Shown one piece after another: positions 15,785 through 23,066 of a stretch of DNA of 32,874 nt; positions within the stretch are counted from its first letter, which is position 1, and the number at the start of each line of letters is the position of its first letter. A program made the position numbers and the translations under genes. The stretch is from JACQAI01 sp035507915 (GTDB taxonomy: Bacteria; Pseudomonadota; Alphaproteobacteria; Elsterales; Elsteraceae), in the NCBI GenBank assembly GCA_035507915.1, contig DATJNS010000302.1, forward strand, positions 1 through 32,874, in the 5' to 3' direction. The notes beneath the pieces are model-generated. The model was not told the DNA's origin and searched no databases. It was given only the letters and a program-made list of their open reading frames with translations.

Positions 15785-16633
15785 ATGCGCAACAGTCGTA
15801 TCGAGGTCCAGCCGATCGCGGGGGCGTGCGGCGCCGAGATCCATGGCGTCGATCTCGCGGCGTCGATCGACGACGCCGAGACGATCGCCGACGTCCGCCA
15901 GGCGCTGCTCGACCACTGCGTGATCTTCTTCCGCGACCAGCAGCTGGAGCCCGAGCAGCACAAGGCGCTGGCGCGGCGCTTCGGCAAGATCTTCGTCCAC
16001 CCGAATTACAACGGCGTGGCGCCCGACCCCGAGATCCTGACCTTTCTGCGCGAGCCGGGCGACGAGCGGATCATCGGCGAGGAGTGGCACACCGACACGA
16101 CCATGTCGCCCGAGCCACCGATGGGAGCGATCCTCCACGCGCTCGAGGTGCCGCCCTATGGTGGCGACACCATGTTCGCCAGCCAGTACGCCGCCTACGA
16201 CGCGCTGTCCGACGGCATGAAGGCGATGCTCGGCAAGCTGCGCGCGGTCCACTCCGACCGCAAGGTCGCGGGACCCGCGGCCGGCATGAACGCCAAGCGG
16301 TCCACCAAGGTGCGCGAGGACGCCGACTGGCGCGAGACCGTGAGCGTGCATCCTGTCGTGCGCACCCATCCCGAGACCGGCCGCAAGCTCCTATACGTCA
16401 ACGCCTCCTACACGGTCGGCTTCGAGGACATGACCGATGCGGAGAGCCAGCCGCTGCTCGACTATCTGCTCGAGCACGGCCATCGGCCGGAGTTCACCTG
16501 CCGCTTTCGCTGGCAGCCGGGCTCGGTCGCGTTCTGGGACAATCGCTGCACCAAGCACATCGCGGTGCACGACGCCGGGCCGTTCCGTCGCCTGATGCGG
16601 CGGGTCCAGATCTGCGGCGACCGACCGTTCTGA
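15785..16633 (+). CDS. TauD/TfdA family Fe(II)/2-oxoglutarate dioxygenase
   Basis: 282 residues from ATG 15785, with GGGAG at 15771-15775. Iron ligands H102 and D104 (EEWHTDTTM) and H258 (RCTKHIAV), and R269/R273 at the family spacing, show an intact active site. The QPIAGACGAEIHGVDLA strand and ILHALEVPPYGGDTMFAS block are the TauD signatures. Compared with the other two copies it has FLREPGDERIIGE before the HxD, close to the taurine-dioxygenase arrangement, but no TauABC importer is adjacent. It ends the dioxygenase/hydrolase cassette; the 147-base gap that follows contains two dyads and separates it from the flavoprotein operon. Substrate unknown. Confidence 0.88.
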   Translation: MRNSRIEVQPIAGACGAEIHGVDLAASIDDAETIADVRQALLDHCVIFFRDQQLEPEQHKALARRFGKIFVHPNYNGVAPDPEILTFLREPGDERIIGEEWHTDTTMSPEPPMGAILHALEVPPYGGDTMFASQYAAYDALSDGMKAMLGKLRAVHSDRKVAGPAAGMNAKRSTKVREDADWRETVSVHPVVRTHPETGRKLLYVNASYTVGFEDMTDAESQPLLDYLLEHGHRPEFTCRFRWQPGSVAFWDNRCTKHIAVHDAGPFRRLMRRVQICGDRPF

Positions 16634-16666
16634 GGCGGCCGCCCCACCCCAGCCGGACAGCTTCGG

Positions 16667-16676
16667 CAATTAATTG
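16667..16676. promoter_or_regulatory. AT-rich palindrome CAATTAATTG
   Basis: A perfect 10-base palindrome of A/T character in a very GC-rich setting, abutting the dyad at 16676-16697 and 105 bases upstream of the flavoprotein start. It may be an operator or part of the promoter. The GntR/UTRA protein at 19736 is an obvious candidate binder but this is untested. Confidence 0.4.
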
Positions 16677-16697
16677 ACCGACGTGGGGCCGTCGGTC
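16676..16697. promoter_or_regulatory. Inverted repeat GACCGAC-N8-GTCGGTC
   Basis: GACCGAC (16676-16682) and GTCGGTC (16691-16697) are perfect 7-base arms around GTGGGGCC. It starts in the last base of CAATTAATTG. As RNA it could form a hairpin that ends the dioxygenase cassette; as DNA it could be an operator for the flavoprotein genes. No T-run follows, which makes an operator at least as likely as a terminator. Confidence 0.45.
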
Positions 16698-16780
16698 GGC
16701 CACGCTCTCGTCCAAGGCCTGGATCTTGCAGGATTCGCCGGCAAGCCGGGCCGATCGAACGGACGAAGGGCAGCCGCGCC

Positions 16781-18517
16781 ATGGGCGATACGCCGGAACG
16801 CGTTTCACAGGTCGATTGCGACATCTTGGTGATCGGCGGCGGCACCGCCGGGCCGATGGCCGCCTACAAGGCCAAGGTCAAGAACCCGAAGGCGCGCGTG
16901 GTGCTGCTCGAGAAGGCCAACGTCAAGCGCTCGGGTGCCATCTGCATGGGCATGGACGGGCTCAACAACGCCGTGATCCCCGGCCATGCCACGCCCGAGC
17001 AGTACACCAAGGAGATCACGATCGCGAACGACGGCATCTGCGATCAGGCGCCGGTCTACAAGTACGCCGAGCGCTGCTTCGGCATCATCCAGGAGCTCGA
17101 CCGCTTCGGCATCCGCTTCCTCAAGGACGAGAAGGGCGATTTCGACGTCAAGAAAGTCCATCACATCGGCACGTATGTGCTGCCGATGCCCAACGGCGAC
17201 ACGGTGAAGAAGGCGCTTTACCGCCAGCTGCGCCGTGTCCACATCCTGATCTCGAACCGCTTCATGGCGACCCGGTTGCTCACCGGGCGAGACGGCCGCC
17301 TCGCCGGCGCGATCGCGGTCAATACGCGCACCTCGGAGTTCCTGGTGCTGCGTGCCAAGGCCGTGATCCTGTGCCTGGGCGCGGCCGGTCGTCTCGGCCT
17401 GCCGACTTCGGGGTATCTGTTCGGCACCTACGAGAACGCCGCCAATTCGGGCGACGGCTACGCGATGGCCTATCACGCGGGCGCCGGCCTCGCGAACCTC
17501 GAGTGCTTCCAGATCAATCCGCTGATCAAGGATTACAACGGCCCCTCCTGCGCCTACGTCGCCGGGCCGTTCGGCGGCTACACGGCCAACAACGAGGGCA
17601 TGCGCTTCATCGAGTGCGACTACTGGTCGGGTCAGATGATGCTCGAGTTCTACAACGAGCTTCAGTCGGGGAAGGGACCGGTGTTTCTCAAGCTCGACCA
17701 CCTGGCCAACGAGACGATCGGCGAGATCGAGAGCATCCTCCACCGTGTCGAGCGGCCGACGCGCGGCCGCTTCCACGACGGGCGCGGCACCGACTACCGC
17801 CACAAGATGATCGAGATGCACATCTCGGAGATCGGCTTCTGCTCCGGCCACAGCGCGTCGGGCGTGTTCGTCGACGAGTTCGCGCGCACCACGGTCGACG
17901 GGCTCTACGCCGCGGGCGACATGGCGAACGTGCCGCACAACTACATGCTGGGCGCCTTCACGAACGGGGCGATTGCCGGAGAGCACGCGGTGGACTTCAC
18001 CGCCGAGGTCGATTACGCCGATTTCGATCCGGCCGACGTGGCCGCCGAATGCCAGCGCGTGCTCGCGCCGACCTTGCGCGACGACGGCATCCCGCCGAAC
18101 CAGATCGAGTACAAGACCCGCCGCCTGGTCAACGACTACCTGCAGCCCCCCAAGGTCACGCGCAAGTACGAGATCGCATCCGACCGCTTCGCCGAGGTGC
18201 GCGACGATCTGACCAACGCGATGGTGGCGCGCGATCCCCACGAGCTGATGCGCTCGCTCGAGGCGGCCTCGATCCTCGACTGCGCCGACATGGCGGTATG
18301 CGCATCGCTGTTCCGCACCGAAAGCCGCTGGGGGCTCTACCACCACCGTACCGACTATCCGGAACGCGACAACGACAACTGGTTCTGCCACACGATCCTG
18401 CGCAAGCGCGACGGCGAGATGGGCTGCGAGACCCGTCCGGTCGCGCCGTACATCGTGCCGATCGCCGACGACGAGCGTGACGCCTACGACAAGCAGCGCA
18501 TCCGTAAGCAGGCCTGA
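16781..18517 (+). CDS. AprA-like FAD-dependent oxidoreductase (fumarate reductase/APS reductase alpha type)
   Basis: 578 residues from ATG 16781. The N-terminal FAD domain shows DILVIGGGTAGPMAAYKA (GGGTAG at 19-24), VVLLEKANVKRSGAICMG and a C-terminal GLYAAGDMAN loop followed by GAFTNGAIAGEHAVDF. This is the succinate dehydrogenase/fumarate reductase/AprA flavoprotein fold. It resembles AprA, the alpha subunit of adenylylsulfate reductase, more than fumarate reductase: an ERSGA-like loop (KRSGA), a GHSASG segment with H357 where AprA has SHSGEAG, and an AprB-like ferredoxin gene 13 bases downstream. From a remembered alignment, AprA has an arginine in the FEHRFIPF stretch that binds the sulfate moiety; here the stretch reads FQINPLIKD (243-251), so that Arg seems to be missing. 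The enzyme probably moves electrons to or from a different substrate. Cytoplasmic; no signal peptide. Confidence 0.85.
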   Translation: MGDTPERVSQVDCDILVIGGGTAGPMAAYKAKVKNPKARVVLLEKANVKRSGAICMGMDGLNNAVIPGHATPEQYTKEITIANDGICDQAPVYKYAERCFGIIQELDRFGIRFLKDEKGDFDVKKVHHIGTYVLPMPNGDTVKKALYRQLRRVHILISNRFMATRLLTGRDGRLAGAIAVNTRTSEFLVLRAKAVILCLGAAGRLGLPTSGYLFGTYENAANSGDGYAMAYHAGAGLANLECFQINPLIKDYNGPSCAYVAGPFGGYTANNEGMRFIECDYWSGQMMLEFYNELQSGKGPVFLKLDHLANETIGEIESILHRVERPTRGRFHDGRGTDYRHKMIEMHISEIGFCSGHSASGVFVDEFARTTVDGLYAAGDMANVPHNYMLGAFTNGAIAGEHAVDFTAEVDYADFDPADVAAECQRVLAPTLRDDGIPPNQIEYKTRRLVNDYLQPPKVTRKYEIASDRFAEVRDDLTNAMVARDPHELMRSLEAASILDCADMAVCASLFRTESRWGLYHHRTDYPERDNDNWFCHTILRKRDGEMGCETRPVAPYIVPIADDERDAYDKQRIRKQA

Positions 18518-18530
18518 GAGGACGCCATCC

Positions 18531-18764
18531 ATGCCGCTCGCCAACACACCCACCACCGTGCCGGTCGTCGTCGACGAGGAGAAGTGCATCGCCGAGAAGG
18601 GCTGCACGGTCTGCGTCGACGTCTGCCCGCTCGACGTGCTCCGGATCAGCGAGCTCACCGGGAAGGCCTACATGAAGTACGACGAGTGCTGGTACTGCAT
18701 GCCGTGCGAGGCCGACTGTCCGACCGGCGCGGTCAAGGTCAACATTCCCTACCTGTTGCGGTGA
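18531..18764 (+). CDS. AprB-like ferredoxin with two [4Fe-4S] clusters
   Basis: 77 residues from ATG 18531 with GAGAGGA at 18516-18522. Eight cysteines make two cluster motifs: C19-x5-C25-x2-C28-x3-C32-P and C53-x2-C56-x2-C59-x3-C63-P. The enlarged first motif and the CWYCMPCEADCPTGAV second motif follow the pattern of AprB, the beta subunit of APS reductase, rather than a free bacterial ferredoxin. The C-terminal tail by which AprB wraps its alpha subunit is missing, since the protein ends at IPYLLR. It should be the electron-transfer subunit of the flavoprotein at 16781. Its stop overlaps or lies 5 bases before the start of the HEAT-repeat gene, so the three are likely made together. Confidence 0.9.
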   Translation: MPLANTPTTVPVVVDEEKCIAEKGCTVCVDVCPLDVLRISELTGKAYMKYDECWYCMPCEADCPTGAVKVNIPYLLR

Positions 18765-18769
18765 CGCCG

Positions 18770-19735
18770 ATGTCCGCCGCCTTCGAGCCGTTCGAGGATT
18801 TCGGCGACGTCGCCGCGCTGGCCGAGCGGCTGTCCGAGCCCGATGCGGCGGCCCGTCGGGTCGCCGTGATGGCGCTCGCCGAGACCGCCGATCCGGCGGC
18901 GATTCCACACCTCGCGCGTGCGCTGGTCGACCCCTCGCGCGACGTGCGCGTGCAAGCGGCGATCGCCCTCGGCGAGTTCGACGGGCCGGATGTCGCTGCG
19001 CCGCTGGCGGCGGCCCTGGCCGACGCCGATGCCGCGGTCGCGCAGGCGGCCGCCGACAGCCTGGCCGAGCTCAAGGACCCTGCCGCCGCCGACGCGATCT
19101 TCCCGTTCGTGGCGCACGCGAGCCCGTTCGTGCGTCGCGCGTCGCTGCGCGCGCTCAAGGAGCTGCGCCGCACCGATGCGCTGAAACCGGCCGTCGCCGC
19201 GCTCGCCGATAGCGACGCCGAGGTGCGCGGCCAAGCGGTCGGCGTCATCGGCTATCTCAAGCTCGAGGAGGCGTTGCCGGCGCTGATCGCCGCCGCCCGC
19301 GACGACAGTCCGGTGGTCCGCCGCACCGTCGCGAGCGCGCTCGGCTTCTCGCGCGCCAAACCGACCATCGAGGCGATCGTCGCACTGATGGGCGATGACG
19401 ATTGGCAGGTGCGCGAGCTCGCTGCCGAGACCGCGGGCAAGAGCGAATTCGCCTCGGCCGCCGCCAAGCTGATCGCGCTGACCGGCGACGACTACTGGCA
19501 GGTGCGCCTCAAGGCGATCCGCAGCCTCGGCCGCTTGAAGACGCGCGACGCGGTGTCCGAGATCGTTCCGGCGCTCGATCACGCGATCAGCAATCTTCGC
19601 AAGGAGGCCGCGGCCGCGCTCGGCGAGATCGCCGATCCGTCGGCGTTGGGCGCGCTCGAAGCCCATCTGAACGACCCCGATCCCGACGTGCGCAAGAACC
19701 TGCGCTGGGCGATCGGTCGGATCGGCACGGCCTGA
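18770..19735 (+). CDS. HEAT-repeat protein
   Basis: 321 residues from ATG 18770; a GTG at 18761 in the same frame, overlapping the ferredoxin stop, is an alternative start. Nearly all of the protein is about nine to ten HEAT-like repeats of ~31 residues with the pattern D..VR..A..ALG...D..A...L...L.D (for example VRVQAAIALGEFDGPDVAAP and VRRTVASALGFSRAKPTIEA). Two copies have DDWQVR and DDYWQVR. There is no signal peptide, catalytic motif or metal site. HEAT arrays are binding scaffolds; PBS-lyase-type members attach or repair chromophores and others dock iron-sulfur proteins. Placed directly after an iron-sulfur subunit, it probably aids assembly or regulation of the oxidoreductase. That role is inference. 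Confidence 0.9.
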   Translation: MSAAFEPFEDFGDVAALAERLSEPDAAARRVAVMALAETADPAAIPHLARALVDPSRDVRVQAAIALGEFDGPDVAAPLAAALADADAAVAQAAADSLAELKDPAAADAIFPFVAHASPFVRRASLRALKELRRTDALKPAVAALADSDAEVRGQAVGVIGYLKLEEALPALIAAARDDSPVVRRTVASALGFSRAKPTIEAIVALMGDDDWQVRELAAETAGKSEFASAAAKLIALTGDDYWQVRLKAIRSLGRLKTRDAVSEIVPALDHAISNLRKEAAAALGEIADPSALGALEAHLNDPDPDVRKNLRWAIGRIGTA

Positions 19736-20485
19736 GTGTTGAAGCCGGGGCGCACCAACCAGGCGACGCAGCCCCGCACCCCGAAATACGGCGCCATCGG
19801 CAACGCGCTGCGCGAGCGCATCCTCACCGGTCATTACGCGCGCGGCATGCAGTTGCCGTCGGAAAGCGCGCTGCAGGCCGAGTTCAAGGTCAGCCGGGTG
19901 ACCGTGCGGCTCGCCCTCGACATGCTGCGCGGGGCCGGGCTGATCGACAGCCGTCAGGGCAAGGGCTACTTCGTGCGGCCGCTCCGGGCGCTGCACGATC
20001 TCGGACGCCTGCAGGGCTTCGGCGAAATGATGGCATCGGTCGGCGTCGACGCGCACTCGGTGGTGCTCGACGTCGTCGAAGGTCCGGCGTCGCCCGAGGT
20101 TCAGAAGGCGCTCCGGCTCGATCGCAATCAGCCCGTGGTGGCGATCCGGCGCGTGCGCGTCGGCGGCGGCGACCCGCTGTCCTACGACGTGAGCTATTTT
20201 CCGGTCGACATCGGACGACGCCTGGCCGACCTCGATCTCGCGCGCGCCGACATCTTCGTGCTGATCGAGCGCACGCTCGGCATCGATCTCGGCTTCGCCG
20301 ATCTGACGCTCGACGTCGCGAGCGCGGACGGCGCGGTCGCCCAGCATCTCCGGGTCAAGCCAGGCGATCCGCTGGTGCGCATCAAACGTCTGACCCACGA
20401 CACCAAGCGCCGGCCGATCGACTTCGAATATCTCTACGGCCGTCCCGACTCGTTCCAGTTCACGGTGCGGGTGCCGCGCTGGTAG
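19736..20485 (+). CDS. GntR family transcriptional regulator with UTRA domain
   Basis: 249 residues. The GTG start at 19736 follows the HEAT-gene stop with no gap, so expression is coupled to the AprA-like operon. Residues ~14-81 are a winged helix: ALRERILTGHYARGMQLPSE, then FKVSRVTVRLALDMLR (recognition helix) and GLIDSRQGKGYFV (wing). Residues ~88-245 are a UTRA ligand-binding domain with LGRLQGFGEMMASVG, IRRVRVGGGDPLSYDVSYFP and FEYLYGRPDSFQF, the usual order in the HutC subgroup. It most likely senses the imported compound or a product and controls its own operon, the importer, or both. Dyads at 16667-16697, 20519-20535 and 20551-20565 are possible sites. Confidence 0.92.
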   Translation: MLKPGRTNQATQPRTPKYGAIGNALRERILTGHYARGMQLPSESALQAEFKVSRVTVRLALDMLRGAGLIDSRQGKGYFVRPLRALHDLGRLQGFGEMMASVGVDAHSVVLDVVEGPASPEVQKALRLDRNQPVVAIRRVRVGGGDPLSYDVSYFPVDIGRRLADLDLARADIFVLIERTLGIDLGFADLTLDVASADGAVAQHLRVKPGDPLVRIKRLTHDTKRRPIDFEYLYGRPDSFQFTVRVPRW

Positions 20486-20518
20486 GCGTGGCTTGTATTA
20501 GGCATGGCTGAGTCGCGG

Positions 20519-20535
20519 TGCTCAAGTTTTGGGCA
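20519..20535. promoter_or_regulatory. 17-bp dyad TGCTCAAGTTTTGGGCA, NtrC-like spacing
   Basis: TGCTCAA and TTGGGCA match as inverted arms at 6 of 7 positions. The TGCNCN-N5-NGNGCA layout has the spacing of NtrC sites (TGCACC-N5-GGTGCA), with 4 of 6 bases matching in each half. It lies ~116 bases upstream of the -24/-12 element at 20651, a normal place for an enhancer bound by a sigma-54 activator. A GntR/UTRA operator is the main alternative. Confidence 0.3.
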
Positions 20536-20550
20536 ATCGGTGGGCGGTCG

Positions 20551-20565
20551 GGCCAGGCGATGGCC
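20551..20565. promoter_or_regulatory. Perfect dyad GGCCA-GGCGA-TGGCC
   Basis: A 15-base inverted repeat with 5-base arms in the spacer between the GntR gene and the binding-protein gene, ~86 bases upstream of the -24/-12 element. It may be an operator for the GntR or Crp-type protein, or chance in GC-rich sequence. Confidence 0.25.
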
Positions 20566-20650
20566 AGACACCGCGGCCGTCCGCCCGACGCGTTCAAGGA
20601 ATCCCTGGCATTTGCTGGGGCAGTCGGAGCCGATCCGCTGCCCTGATGTC

Positions 20651-20666
20651 TGGCACACCGCTTGCC
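20651..20666 (+). promoter_or_regulatory. Sigma-54 (RpoN) -24/-12 promoter for the ABC-cytochrome operon
   Basis: TGGCACACCGCTTGCC matches the consensus TGGCAC-R-N4-TTGC-W at all but the last base and has C before the -24 TGG. The invariant GG and GC are at 20652-20653 and 20664-20665 with the required 10 bases between. Transcription should start near A20677, giving a ~38-base leader with GGAGG at 20702-20706 and ATG at 20715. RpoN promoters need an enhancer-binding ATPase; a candidate site lies at 20519-20535. No activator gene of this type is in the window. Confidence 0.7.
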
Positions 20667-20714
20667 CCACTGAAGCAAACACTTAAGACGAGCTTCAGCG
20701 GTGGAGGCGAGACC

Positions 20715-22082
20715 ATGCACTTAGGACGATTGGCCCTCGTTGCGACGGCGGCGAGCGTTGCGCTGGCGGCGCCGGCATTCGCCGAGACGATCAACATCGC
20801 GATCGGGCACCAGAGCATGTGCACCGATACCTATACGGCGGGGATCATCGTCAAGGAGCTCGGACTGCTCGAGAAGCGCTTGCCGCATGACGGCAAGTAC
20901 GCCGGCGTGACCTACAAGGTCACCTGGAACGACTACAGCTCGGGCGGCCCGATCACCAACGAGATGTTGGCGGACAAGCTCGCCTTCGGCGTGATGGGCG
21001 ACTATCCCCTGATCGTCAACGGCGCCAAGTTCCAGGCGACCGAGAGCCTGCGCTCGCTCTACGTCGCGGGCACCGGCTACAACCTGAAGGGCTCGGGCAA
21101 CGGCATCGTCGTGCCGGTCGCCTCCAACCTCTACAGCATCCAGGATCTCAAGGGCCACGCGGTGTCGACGCCGGTCGGCAGCGCGAGCTGGGGCATGCTC
21201 GTCAAGGCGCTCGGCGACGCCAAGCTTCCGCTGACGTCGATCGAGCTCAAGAACCAGGCGCCGTCGGTCGGCGCCGCCAATATCCAGACCGGCAAGATCG
21301 ACGCCCACGCCGACTTCTGCCCGTGGTCGGAGATCATGGAGTATCGCGGCACCGGCCGTAAGATCTATGACGGCAGCGAGACCGGCGTGCCCTACCTGCA
21401 CGGCCTCGTCGTGCGCAAGGATTTCGCCGACAAGTATCCCGAGATCGTCACGGCGTTCATCGAGGCGATCTACGATGCCGGCAAGTGGGTCGAGGCCGAC
21501 CCGATGGCGGCGACCGAGACCATGGAGAAATGGACCGGCGTCGAGAAAGAGGTGCTCTACCTCTACTTCTCGAAGGGCGGCCTCCTGACGCTCGATCCCA
21601 CGATCAAGCCGCAGTGGCTCGATGCCCTCAAGTTCGACCACGAGGTGCTGGCGAAGGCCGACCTGTCGCCGCCGCTCGACTTCAAGTCGTGGGTCGATGA
21701 CCGCTTCATTCGCGCGGCCTACAAGTCGATGAACGTCGATTACGACAAGGACGTGACAAAGATCGTCGACCCCGAGACCGCCAATCGCGGCTTGCCCAGC
21801 GAGGTCTGGCATGCCCGCGACGGCATCAAGACCTACGCGACCGTCAAGGAGTTCCTCAAGGCGATCGCCGCGTTCGAAGCGACCGGCGCCAAGCTCAACG
21901 CGACCTACACCTACGACCACAACACCGGCCTCAAGCTGTTCGGCAAGTCTGGCTTCTACGTCCAGACCTCCGACGGCAATTACGCGGTGTTCCTGCGCAA
22001 GCCCCAGGCGGATGCGTACGCGGCGAGCATCAAGGCCAAGGTGATGAGCTTCGACCAGGCGGTGGCGAGCGCGACGTCCTAG
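20715..22082 (+). CDS. ABC transporter substrate-binding protein, NitT/TauT-like
   Basis: 455 residues from ATG 20715, seven or eight bases after GGAGG. Residues 1-23 are a cleavable signal peptide (basic LGR start, LVATAASVALAAP core, AFA before ETIN), so it is a periplasmic binding protein. The opening ETINIAIGHQSMCTDTYTAG and IIVKELGLLEK, then MGDYPLIVNGAKF and DLKGHAVSTPVGSASWGMLV, are those of the NMT1/NitT-TauT group that binds nitrate, sulfonates, taurine or related small anions. At ~455 residues it is longer than SsuA/TauA (~320) and near the NrtA/CmpA size; the extra C-terminal part contains TYDHNTGLKLFGKSGFY. The upstream -24/-12 promoter and the AprA-like genes point to a sulfur- or nitrogen-containing ligand. 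Confidence 0.88.
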   Translation: MHLGRLALVATAASVALAAPAFAETINIAIGHQSMCTDTYTAGIIVKELGLLEKRLPHDGKYAGVTYKVTWNDYSSGGPITNEMLADKLAFGVMGDYPLIVNGAKFQATESLRSLYVAGTGYNLKGSGNGIVVPVASNLYSIQDLKGHAVSTPVGSASWGMLVKALGDAKLPLTSIELKNQAPSVGAANIQTGKIDAHADFCPWSEIMEYRGTGRKIYDGSETGVPYLHGLVVRKDFADKYPEIVTAFIEAIYDAGKWVEADPMAATETMEKWTGVEKEVLYLYFSKGGLLTLDPTIKPQWLDALKFDHEVLAKADLSPPLDFKSWVDDRFIRAAYKSMNVDYDKDVTKIVDPETANRGLPSEVWHARDGIKTYATVKEFLKAIAAFEATGAKLNATYTYDHNTGLKLFGKSGFYVQTSDGNYAVFLRKPQADAYAASIKAKVMSFDQAVASATS

Positions 22083-22127
22083 CGGCGGACCGCATCGGAG
22101 TCGGGGATTGGCGTGGAGGCGGGGGCG

Positions 22128-23066
22128 ATGAGCGTCGAGGTGGATCGCGAGAGTCGCTCCAACCCGATCGCGCTGCCGGTCTCGTTGGGGGCGCTGGTCG
22201 CGGCGCAGACGCACGATGACGGCGTTCACGAGGACGGCGCCCACGACGACGCTCTTGCGCCCGCCTCGAACGCCGCCACGTTCCGCGACCGCGCGCTCGA
22301 TGCGGCCCGCACCTGGGGCAGCCGAACGGCCGCGGTGCTGCTCGGCATCCTGATGTGGCACTGGGCCGTCAAGACGCACCTCGACTTCTACATCCGCTTC
22401 GCCAACGTGCCGGCACCGCTTGCCGTCGGCGAGGCGCTGTGGCGGCACCTCCACGAAGCGAAGTTCTACGTCCACATCATCGTCAGCATCGAGCGTATCC
22501 TGGCCGGCTACGGTCTCGCGTCCGTGATCGGCATTTTTCTCGGTCTGGTGATGGGGCGATCGCGAACCGCGCGCGATCTCTTGACGCCCTATATCGAGCT
22601 GTTGCGGCCGATCCCCGCGGTGGCGTGGATTCCGCTCGCCATCCTGATGTGGCCGACCGAGGAGTCGTCGATCATCTACATCGCGTTCCTGGGCGCGCTC
22701 TTCCCGATCGTCTTGAACACGATCCATGGCGTCGAGCAGACGCCCGAGATCCTGGTCCGCGCCGCGGAAACGCTCGGCGCCGGGCGGATGCAGATCTTCT
22801 GGCACGTCGTCATTCCGGCGGCGCTCCCCTCGATCGCGGCGGGTCTGTCGATCGGCATGGGCGTGACGTGGTTCGCCATCCTGGCGGGCGAGATCATCAG
22901 CGGCGAGTATGGCATCGGCTATTTCACGTGGAACGCCTACTCGCTGATCAACTACCCCGACATCGTGGTCGGCATGCTGATGATCGGTATCCTCGGCACC
23001 CTGTCGGCCTACGCGGTGCGGCTGCTCACGTGGCCGTTCCTCGCCTGGCAGCGGCGGACGCGATGA
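22128..23066 (+). CDS. ABC transporter permease, NitT/TauT (SsuC/TauC) type
   Basis: 312 residues from ATG 22128, seven bases after GGAGG (22116-22120); a GTG at 22113 is a weaker alternative. After a ~60-residue cytoplasmic extension with an Asp/His-rich patch (THDDGVHEDGAHDD) come about six membrane spans, starting at AAVLLGILMWHWAV. The inner-membrane permease motif RAAETLGAGRMQIFWHVVIP is the EAA loop that docks the ATPase, and PIPAVAWIPLAILMW and GVTWFAILAGEIISG are typical of SsuC/TauC/NrtB proteins. The N-terminal patch is not normal for the family and could bind metal. It follows the binding protein by 45 bases and overlaps the next gene by ATGA. Confidence 0.92.
   Translation: MSVEVDRESRSNPIALPVSLGALVAAQTHDDGVHEDGAHDDALAPASNAATFRDRALDAARTWGSRTAAVLLGILMWHWAVKTHLDFYIRFANVPAPLAVGEALWRHLHEAKFYVHIIVSIERILAGYGLASVIGIFLGLVMGRSRTARDLLTPYIELLRPIPAVAWIPLAILMWPTEESSIIYIAFLGALFPIVLNTIHGVEQTPEILVRAAETLGAGRMQIFWHVVIPAALPSIAAGLSIGMGVTWFAILAGEIISGEYGIGYFTWNAYSLINYPDIVVGMLMIGILGTLSAYAVRLLTWPFLAWQRRTR

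Noticed and set aside
13180..16633. Taurine utilisation (tauD) operon
   Set aside because: No tauABC genes adjoin the cassette and the MBL hydrolases are not part of known taurine pathways; the importer at 20715 is separated by another operon.
16781..18764. Canonical dissimilatory APS reductase (aprBA)
   Set aside because: Gene order is reversed (A then B), AprB lacks its tail, the APS-binding Arg seems absent and there is no sat, qmo or dsr gene.
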